The notes beneath the pieces were generated by a model. The model was not told where the DNA came from. It made no database searches and worked only from the letters and a program-made list of their open reading frames with translations. From Aureobasidium sp. EXF-3400 (lineage: Eukaryota; Ascomycota; Dothideomycetes; Dothideales; Saccotheciaceae), in assembly GCA_024195585.1 (NCBI GenBank), contig SWBL01000071.1, forward strand, positions 106,662 through 170,661: a stretch of DNA of 64,000 nt, in the 5' to 3' direction. This document shows, piece after piece, positions 56,852-64,000 of the stretch (the stretch's first letter is position 1; each line of letters opens with the position of its first letter). The position numbers were made by a program, and so were the translations under genes.

Positions 56852-57710
56852 GACTGACTATGGCAATTGTTGCGTGCTATGTTTGTGATGCAAGCTTACA
56901 GTTCAAAACCCAAGTTGATTGAAAGGTGATGAGGCTCTTCTTAAACAGTGTTCGTCAAGGACGAATGACCATGACACAAGTGCTGATCTCCGAGACACCC
57001 GGTTGACGACAGAGGCAGGGACTCTCGTTTATCTCGGACCGTCAACCGAGGCTACACGTCTACTCACCTACTGGAGCGGTCTCTATGCTTGATTTGGCAC
57101 GACAAGATGTGCATACGAGAGTGTCGAGTCCTGAGTTCTACATCTACCTATCATTTGATTGTAAAGTGGGATGGCTTAAGCTGCTTAAGTTGTGGCATGT
57201 CACAGAAGCTTGTGTTCTTTAAGCATATTAGCAACGTTTGCTAAAACTTTGTCAGCATTCAAGCCATGCTAATAAGCAAATAGTATCTTTCCAACGTCTT
57301 CCTTTCTTCTTGGTAATCTGAACCTTCGCAACGCGAAGACTTCGAATTGCACCGTCTCCAGCCTCAGGACAAATTGACTTAAGATTGTTTTGTAAGCCTG
57401 AGGTTTGATTCTCGCATGCCTCGCGAACAGGAAAGAGCGAGATGCGACCGTTCCTTCTTGCCCATCAGCTCAGCAATAGCGCGAAGGGTCTAATGTTCCT
57501 CCGAAGCTCCTTCTGCGAATTAGAATAACACGTCAAAGGCGGGGGTATGCTTGCTCTATGCATGTAAGATGAAAGGTAGGTGTATATAAACCACCACATC
57601 TCGTGGATGGTGTCTCTCTTCTTCAGCACATCATCAAACACTTTCTCCATCTCAAAGCCTTTCACGACACATACTGTATACAAAGAACACTTTCTACAAT
57701 ATCAATCACA
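56852..57710. other. divergent promoter, dehydrogenase / NmrA-like
   Basis: 859 bp between start codons. A TATA box at 57583-57590 serves the NmrA-like gene. A B-box-like word (GGTTTGATTCT) near 57400 is not part of a foldable tRNA. Confidence 0.5.
57583..57590 (+). promoter_or_regulatory. TATA box of NmrA-like gene
   Basis: TATATAAA lies 121 bp upstream of the chosen start codon. It also argues against the in-frame upstream ATG at 57603, which is only 13 bp beyond the box and so probably before the transcription start. Confidence 0.6.
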
Positions 57711-58674
57711 ATGTCCAAGTTGATCACTGTATTTGGAGCCACTGGCAACCAAGGCGGCTCTGTCATCAAGCACATCCTCGCTGACAGCCAGCTCTCCTCC
57801 AAGTTCAAGATTCGTGGCATCACTCGCGATGTCAGCAAGCCCGCTGCCAAAGCACTTGCAGACCAGGGAGTCGAATTGGCAACTGTAAGTCCTTCTCTTC
57901 TATCCATGCACACATCCATGAGCTAATTCTGATCACCAGGCCGACATGAACGACAAAGCCTCAATCGCAAAAGCCATCAAAGGCTCCCATACAGTCTTCC
58001 TCGTGACCAACTACTGGGAATCTGCAAATCCCGATGTCGAACGCAGCCAAGGCATCAATGTCGCCGACACAGCAAAGGAAGAAGGAGTTCAGCACCTCAT
58101 CTTCTCCTCTCTAATCAACGTCACCGAAGCCACTGGAGGAAAGCTCCAACACGTGCCTCACTTTGACTCAAAGAACGACATCGAGAAGCACATTCGCAAC
58201 ACTGGTGTGCCCTGCACCTTTATGCTGCCAGGCTACTTCATGTCCAACTTCAGCAGCCAATTCAACAAAGGCGACGACGGCATCTACAACTGGGCCCTTC
58301 CAATCAGCGAAGACGCCCAATTCCCTCTCTTCGACGTCTCCGAAGACACTGGCAAATTCGTCAAGTCAATTCTCAAGAATGCTGATAAACTGAATGGAAA
58401 GCAAGTGCTCGCTGCCACTGCTTACTACACTCCCAAGCAGATTGTGGAGGACTTTGAAGAGGCTTCTGGTCACAAGGCTAGGTATATGCAGATCTCGGGT
58501 GACCAGTTCAAGTCTTACTTGCCTGAGTTCATGGCAGAGGAAATGCTTCAGAACCATATCTTGCTTGATACTACTGGTTACTATGCCGGAGCTAGCTTGG
58601 ACGAGAGTCTGAATCTCCTCGAGGAGAAGCCTGTTACCTGGAAGGAGTTTGTCAAGAAGAGCGGTATCTGGTAA
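57711..58674 (+). CDS. NmrA-like NAD(P)-binding protein
   Basis: Two exons, 57711-57884 and 57940-58674 (909 nt, 302 residues). The intron is 55 nt with a GTAAGT donor. The N-terminus SKLITVFGATGNQGGSVIKHIL is the GxxGxxG nucleotide motif of NmrA-type atypical SDRs; RGITRDVSKPAAKAL follows, with an Arg often used to bind the NADP phosphate. The body has KAIKGSHTVFLVTNYW, HLIFSSLINVTEATGG and FMLPGYFMSN, all usual in the family. There is no YxxxK active site. Members range from nitrogen regulators to isoflavone-reductase-like enzymes and redox sensors. A TATA box suggests inducible expression. Kept separate from true NmrA because no GATA-binding evidence exists. Confidence 0.88.
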
Positions 58675-59123
58675 GCAAGCGCGGCGGCAAAGGAGGAAGG
58701 GAATGGTATGAAGCTTGACTAGCTAGCAAAAATTGATAATCAATGACTTGGTGTTTTCCAGATGAGCCTGGCATTTGACATGTGATGAACACTACAAAAT
58801 GCATCGTTGTGTTCTTCTAATTGCTTTAGCCATGAATCATTGGAAGGCTATTCGCAGCGCCAACTACAGCCCTGCATCCTCAAGGTGAACAATACGATCG
58901 GAGAGTTTTGAAATTTGTCACGCAGAGATAAGCTCTACGTGAGCTGTTCTAGAACAACGATAATCAAGCCCAACTTACGTAAGGCTTAAGAGAAGATCAG
59001 GTAATACGCTTCGAAAAGATCAAAAGGGGTATTTATACATTAAACTGGGAAAGAAAAGGGCCAGTTTGTCGTGACTTTTGTGACTGAGGAAGTCCTTTGA
59101 GTGAAGCACTGCTCGGAGGTAGC
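58675..59123. other. convergent 3' region, NmrA-like / CDS1
   Basis: 449 bp between two stop codons. Nothing beyond probable 3' UTRs is recognised. Confidence 0.45.
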
Positions 59124-60629
59124 CTATCTCCTGAGCTGCTCGCCAAGGTACTCAAGCACCTTAGGGTTAATAATGCCTTGGTTGACGAGATGCTTGCTCA
59201 ATCCCTTGACGACCTCCATCTGTTGTTCAGGAGTAAGGCCAGTAATTGCGGTCTCAATGACACTGCCAACGGAAGCCTTGTAGACAGCGATGAAACTAAA
59301 CACAGTCAGTCTTGTGTACAAATCAAGCATACAAGCAATCTTCTTACCTCTGATAGTACATATAGGCAAAGAAACCCATGATGAACTGGCAGTCCATACG
59401 GTCAGTCATACCACCATGGCCAGGAATGGAGTCGCCAAAGTCCTTGATGTTGAAAGTACGCTTCAGACCAGATGCGAAGAAGCCACCGAAAGGAGCGATG
59501 AGCGAAGCAAAGGTGGCGAAGATCATGATGTGGAACTGGACGGGCGCTACAGTGATTTTGGTAGGCAGGTGAGTCCAGTTAGGAGGGATGAACGGAAGCT
59601 GGTAAGTGTGAGGTAGGAAGACGGGGTTGGGATCGCACTCAAGGCCCGTGAAAACATTGGCACCCAGGTTGTTGACGGGGCAAATAAAGTACTTGTAGCG
59701 CATCAAGACGTTGGAGAGGCCAAATGCAAAGATGATGGTGAAAATCCAGGCGCCGACGAAGCCTTCAACAGTCTTTTTGGGGCTGATCTTGATGAGCTGA
59801 GTACGACCAAAGGTGATACCGCAGATATAAGCGAAGATGTCGTTGGTAATGACCAGAGCAGCAGGGAGGAAGAACCAGATCATGCCTTCGAAAATGTTGT
59901 TCATGATGAAGTGGGCTTGGACAACGATCAAATAGAGAGCCATGTGGGTCCAGGCGAACTGCTGGAACTGGAACTTGTAGTGACCCTTTTCGAGAGAGAC
60001 GACGAAGAAGACAAAGCCCATGACATAGAGCATGAAGCTGATGAAGCGGTGGTGGGTAGCAAAGGGCAGAAGGACCTTGTCGACCAAGATGATGTGCTTG
60101 AAGTAGTAGATGACACTCTCGCCGTAGAGGAAATACATGGTTGATCCAAGGAAATACCAGTTGAGAGTCTTTGTAAAGCGCAGCTTACGGGCTCTGCTGG
60201 GGACGTTTGAGATGGCAATGACCTCCTTGAAGGAGATGATCTGGATGGCAGTGACGATGAAGATGATGTAGATGTGGCCGGAGAACATTGCGACGAAGAA
60301 GAAGATGATCATGACGAGAGTCCAAATGGTTCTGGTGATGAAGGTCTGCTTCTTCTTTTCATATTCGCTTTGCGGTGTAGGCTCCTGGGGCTTCAATGAG
60401 ACATGTCAGCATTCATGTGAGCAAGAGCAGAAGGGCATTGGCTTGCCTTGTCGTCGTCGGTCCAGGCACCGTCGTAGGACATGTTGCGGCTTACTTCAGG
60501 CTTGGAGATTTGCTGGCCCCGAGTGGGACTCGAGGTATCGTTTGCATCTTGGCTGTCGTTGGAGGACCTACTGGGCCTTCTTGCCTTCTCGTGGTGTTGA
60601 AACTTGACGTCCTTCTTAGGCTTCGTCAT
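59124..60629 (-). CDS. CDS1: phosphatidate cytidylyltransferase (CDP-diacylglycerol synthase)
   Basis: Three exons, 60629-60447, 60390-59348 and 59295-59124 (1398 nt, 465 residues). Intron 1 appears to be a GC-AG intron: AAG|GCAAGC donor, CTGAC branch, TTGAAG acceptor, with no GT donor that keeps the frame and the domain. Intron 2 is GTAAGA-AG. The enzyme makes CDP-DAG from phosphatidate and CTP in the ER, feeding PI, PS and cardiolipin synthesis. The family signature SGLKRTFNIKDFGDSIPGHGGMTDRMDCQF is complete. Eight or so hydrophobic helices and a disordered, basic N-terminus fit. It is divergent from the UvsD gene, with 350 bp between start codons. Confidence 0.93.
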
Positions 60630-60979
60630 GGTGGGCGGGTGGTCGCAATTTAGCTACTGGGACTCGTTGGACGGAAGCTTGCGGCAGTCGGAACGAGATT
60701 TCCAGGGAGGTGGATGCGTTGGTAGGGGTGAAGTCGATTGACTGATAGAAAGATCTCGTCGCGTGCAGAGAAGACGGCAAAGAGATGGCAAAGGATGATC
60801 AGACAAGCATCGGCGAGAAAAGGAAGGCGTCCCTTGTTGTCGGAGAACAAAAAGGTTGGCAGGACCAGGCAGAGATGGCAGGCACGATGAAGTCAGTCAA
60901 AGCCACGTCTCTTGGCGAGCATGTGAAGGCGCCAAACATGCACAACCAAACAATCTCTCTCGACTAAACATGGCCGTTC
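60630..60979. other. divergent promoter, CDS1 / UvsD
   Basis: 350 bp. An out-of-frame ATG at 60970 precedes the UvsD start. No clear binding motif is seen. Confidence 0.45.
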
Positions 60980-63407
60980 ATGCCAACCGCTTCCATGGAT
61001 GCTCTCGATCAAGACCTGGACTTTGACGACAGCAATCTTGATCAACTACCCCAGTCCACCTTGCAGAACCTAGAGCTGAGCGCAATCTCGTCCACCCAGC
61101 GAGACGTCGCCGCCCGCAAGCAATGGCAGTACCAACAGACGACCAAGCCTCTTAGACTGACTCGTCCGAGTCTGCCACCCGTGATTGCTCCTGCCGTAAC
61201 TACTGCTTCTTTCAATGCCCCAAACTCTCCCGAGTCCGACTACGGCCTGGACGACAATGATGACGAAGAAGTTCTCGACTTGAACGCCGACACGACAATC
61301 TATCAGCCTCAGATACATCAAAACTATGCGCAACCCGCAAACCATAATACCAGCTACCTTCCAACTGACGCCAATATGATACACGACGCCCCGCCGCGTT
61401 ATGACCAGCTCAAACACGTCGCTCCCACCCTTCAGCCTGCCGAAACGACGGCCATTGACGCCTACGTTAAAAAGGTGCGCATTGTCTTGTGTCACGCATT
61501 TTGTATCGCTGACACGCATTTCGCAGCTCGAGGCCGAATTGAACGCCGTCCGCTTGTCCCTGCAAACCGCAAATGATGAAAACCAAAGAAAGGCTGGAGA
61601 GCTGTCTATAATCCGCGCAAGACAACTGAAACTTGCCAAGGAACACGAAGATCAATTGCAAGCTTTGAACAAGTCGCATGCCGATGATGCCGCCAAGCGA
61701 AAGGCCGATATGGATGCAAAGAAAAAAGAGATTGAAGCCTACGAAACAAACAATCGTTTCCTAGAACATGATCTAGCTCAGGCACGAGACGAAAGGGCAA
61801 AAAGGCTCAAGCCTACTAGAACCAATACGGGAAAACTCACCCGCCAGCCCTCTCAGTCTTTGCCTTACCGCGATGGCTTTGATGACAACGAGATCGTGAC
61901 CTTGTCTCCTTCGAAACCAAAGGATAGATCCAAATCATCAACTCCCAAGGTAGGTGAGAAACGAAAGAGGAACGCTCCTGCCAGCCCTGCTCCTCGTCTT
62001 GAACTAAATGCCCAACCCTCTGTATCCTCCTCGCCAGCTCTGAATGTCGCCGAATCAACCCCAATATTCGAGGACTTGGTTCGACCACAAGATGATTCGC
62101 AATTTCAGGTAGGTATCGTGCAAGTCCTAGCTTCAGCTTTCGAAGCTGACTTTGTATAGATGATTCGTCGTCTCATGAACCATCGGCCATCCAATTCTCG
62201 AGAACGAGTCTTAGAGACACTAAGTCGGCTTTCTTTTCCATCTTTGCCGGGACAATCCATATCTGGTCTCGTAACCGAAGGCTTGTCTCAATTTATTGCT
62301 GTGGATGATGACGACGACTTTTATGTCTATGCCTGCAACTTACTTTCGGATCTGTGGGAACGATGTTTGCATGACAAGATGTATACGCCAGTCTACTTGA
62401 TTCTGGATCTGTACGAGTTCATCTTAGCCATGTCTGCTGAGCCTCCTAGACTCTCGCTGATCGAGCGTTTCCTCCCACTCGCAACCAAAACTATTGACCT
62501 GGTTGCGCTGCCACGTGTGCGCCTTCATGCGGGCGCTCATGTAGATTCACATCTTCTCGAATGCATCAACGTAGATCAAATTCTGACCCTGATGCATGGC
62601 ATGGCATTTGACGCCAGTCTCAACGAGGAATCATGTCAAGTGTTCTGGAAAAAGATGGAGTTTGACTTCACTTTGATGATGCTCAACAAGAGTCAACCAC
62701 TCCCGCAGATCATGCTAGTTCTCCAAATGCTAGGGAGCTCTGCTATGCCAGAATCGTTCAGTATCATTGAGGATGACCCAGAGAAGCAGTCTACCTTGGA
62801 GGGCCATACTATCGACCGGCTTACAACACTACTTTTCGAGAGGCCCGAGGCTCCTCCGGGGGAGACACCATATGAGGACAATGAAGTCGCGGTCTTACAG
62901 ATCGAGACAATACGGGCCCTGAACTCACTTGCTGTCACCAAGCATGGAAGTGAAGTGCTTGCTCGACACCGCACAGCAATTGGCCGACTGGTCCGACTGC
63001 TGCATGTTTCAGTCACCAAGCTCTACGATCTCCATCCTACAACTCATGATGTTCTCGCTGAAACCAGCGAGTCATCTAGCTTCAGCACGATTCATGAGCT
63101 CAACACGAGTTTGATCAATCTAACAGTTCGTCTGCTATACCATCTATTGATGAATTATAGTGACATGATCAACCTCCGTGAGAAGCTCATGGTGATACCT
63201 GGGGGACATCACAAGTTTTTGGTATCTTTGACAAGACTTGCATTTTCGGAACAGTTGGTGTACGAAGCTGGGCTTGACAATGAGGCTCTCGACGCTGCAC
63301 ATGAGATTCTGGACGGAATTTTGAGCCCTGAGGAAGGTGAAGCGGTCGTACAAGCCATCGAGACGCCTAGAGGGCCAAATGGCACGAGGATGTCTACTTA
63401 TAGCTGA
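60980..63407 (+). CDS. uvsD: checkpoint protein ATRIP/Rad26/UvsD
   Basis: Three exons, 60980-61474, 61527-62108 and 62160-63407 (2325 nt, 774 residues). Donors are GTGCGC and GTAGGT. The acidic N-terminus LDFDDSNLDQLPQSTLQNLE resembles the RPA-binding checkpoint recruitment motif of ATRIP. Junction 1 opens a long coiled coil (LEAELNAVRLSLQTANDENQRKAGELSIIRARQ) used for dimerisation. Basic SPSKPKDRSKSS and KRKRN patches follow. Exon 3 is the helical repeat domain that binds the ATR kinase. UvsD/Rad26/Lcd1 brings ATR to RPA-coated ssDNA. The start could be 60980 or, more like relatives, the in-frame ATG at 60995 with a better context. Confidence 0.88.
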
Positions 63408-63546
63408 GCGTTCCAGTTCAGACTACCTCGAACCTAGGATTAGAATTGGATAGAGACAAAAGCACAAATAACGACTTATGACAAGAAGAGGTCGATGACT
63501 AGGCAAAAGCTAGGAGTTGTTATAAATTTGATCAATTGCACTGAAG

Positions 63547-63554
63547 CACGTGAC
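63547..63554 (+). promoter_or_regulatory. Cbf1-type E-box CACGTGAC
   Basis: CACGTGAC (reverse complement GTCACGTG) lies 97 bp upstream of the eIF2-alpha start, with a TGACGTTT word 24 bp further on. Cbf1-type factors control ribosomal and respiratory genes in some ascomycetes. Inference from motif only. Confidence 0.35.
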
Positions 63555-63650
63555 TGAGGCCGCGGGGCCCTGACGTTTTTGGGAAAGTTGAGAGTCACAA
63601 GCAAAACCGACCACGCCGTCGCCGCATTATTCACACGAAACACCGCAACC

Positions 63651-64000
63651 ATGTCGCTCACAAATTGCCGTTTCTACGAGGAAAAGTACCCCGATGTTGA
63701 CTCGCTCGTCATGGTCAACGTCCGACAGGTCGCTGAGATGGGCGCATAGTGAGTCCGCCCTGTTAGCCAGCGTGCTCACGCCAAATAACTGACACCTGCG
63801 CTTCCAGTGTCAAGCTGCTCGAGTACGACAACATTGACGGCATGATCTTGCTCAGCGAGTTGTCCAGAAGACGTATCAGATCCATCCAGAAACTCATCCG
63901 CGTCGGAAGAAACGAGGTCGTCGTTGTGCTGAGAGTCGACAAGGAGAAGGGTTACATTGATTTGTCCAAGCGCAGAGTCTCGCCCGAGGATGTGCTCAAG
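63651..64000 (+). CDS. SUI2: translation initiation factor eIF2-alpha, 5' part
   Basis: Partial gene: exon 1 63651-63748, exon 2 from 63808 to the window end, where it is cut in an open frame. The donor is GTGAGT and the intron splits a Tyr codon. The S1/OB domain begins [34 protein letters not shown]. The regulatory loop [11 protein letters not shown] includes Ser52 (Ser51 in mature numbering), the target of Gcn2-type kinases. [26 protein letters not shown] follows. As part of the eIF2 ternary complex it delivers initiator tRNA to the small ribosomal subunit. About a third of the protein is visible. Confidence 0.95.

Noticed and set aside
57395..57420. B-box-like GGTTTGATTCT
   Set aside because: No acceptor, D or anticodon stem can be folded around it, and no T-run terminator follows.

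Overview
The window reads as a gene-dense stretch of a nuclear chromosome from a filamentous ascomycete (Pezizomycotina). The evidence is short introns of about 50-80 bases with GTAAGT-type donors and CTAAC/CTGAC branch sites, monocistronic genes on both strands, and families typical of these fungi: a fused LEU1, AKR1, a YOR1-type ABCC pump, fungal Rad26/UvsD, Eis1 and a phytochrome-like protein. A Dothideomycete, possibly Aureobasidium-like, is my best guess by general resemblance, but it is not proven. No transposon, CRISPR array or rRNA gene is visible. Spliced models were built by hand, and every multi-exon model sums to a whole number of codons.

Layout. 0-5 kb: the possible tail of a gene, an Rrn10-like protein (-), the CSA/Rad28 repair protein (+), ATG5 (-) and a BTB protein (-). 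5-16.5 kb: INO80 subunit IES1 (-), DEAD-box helicase DED1 (-) and a YOR1-like ABC pump (-). 17.5-26 kb: PEX10 (+), an NAD-dependent sterol dehydrogenase-like protein (-), a NAT9-like acetyltransferase (+), DAHP synthase (-) and a divergent TIM-barrel dehydratase/isomerase (+). 26.7-34 kb: a degenerate phytochrome-like protein (+), an F-box-like protein (+), tRNA-Gln(CTG) (+) and a tyrosine phosphatase (-). 34-46.5 kb: eisosome protein Eis1 (+), CDK7/KIN28 (-), mitoribosomal mS41 (+), an unknown membrane protein (+), a MYND protein (+) and palmitoyltransferase AKR1 (+). 46.7-64 kb: RBM25-like splicing factor (-), mitoribosomal bS21m (+), ALG7 (+), LEU1 (+), a 3-hydroxyacyl-CoA/L-gulonate dehydrogenase (-), an NmrA-like protein (+), CDP-diacylglycerol synthase CDS1 (-), ATRIP/UvsD (+), and the first part of eIF2-alpha (+), cut by the window end.

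Genes are mostly arranged as divergent pairs sharing 170-600 bp promoters and convergent pairs with short 3' gaps. Almost everything is housekeeping: autophagy, peroxisomes, repair and checkpoint, chromatin, translation, splicing, and lipid, glycan and amino-acid synthesis. The pairs do not form an obvious pathway cluster. The one suggestive metabolic pair is DAHP synthase (entry to the shikimate pathway) facing a dehydroshikimate-dehydratase-like enzyme across an intergenic region that holds a perfect Gcn4/CpcA site and a perfect CRE.

The most unusual item is the phytochrome-like gene at 26758-28701. It keeps the PAS-GAF-PHY-HisKA order but appears to have lost the Asp-containing GAF motif, most of the PHY tongue, the ATPase domain and the receiver domain.
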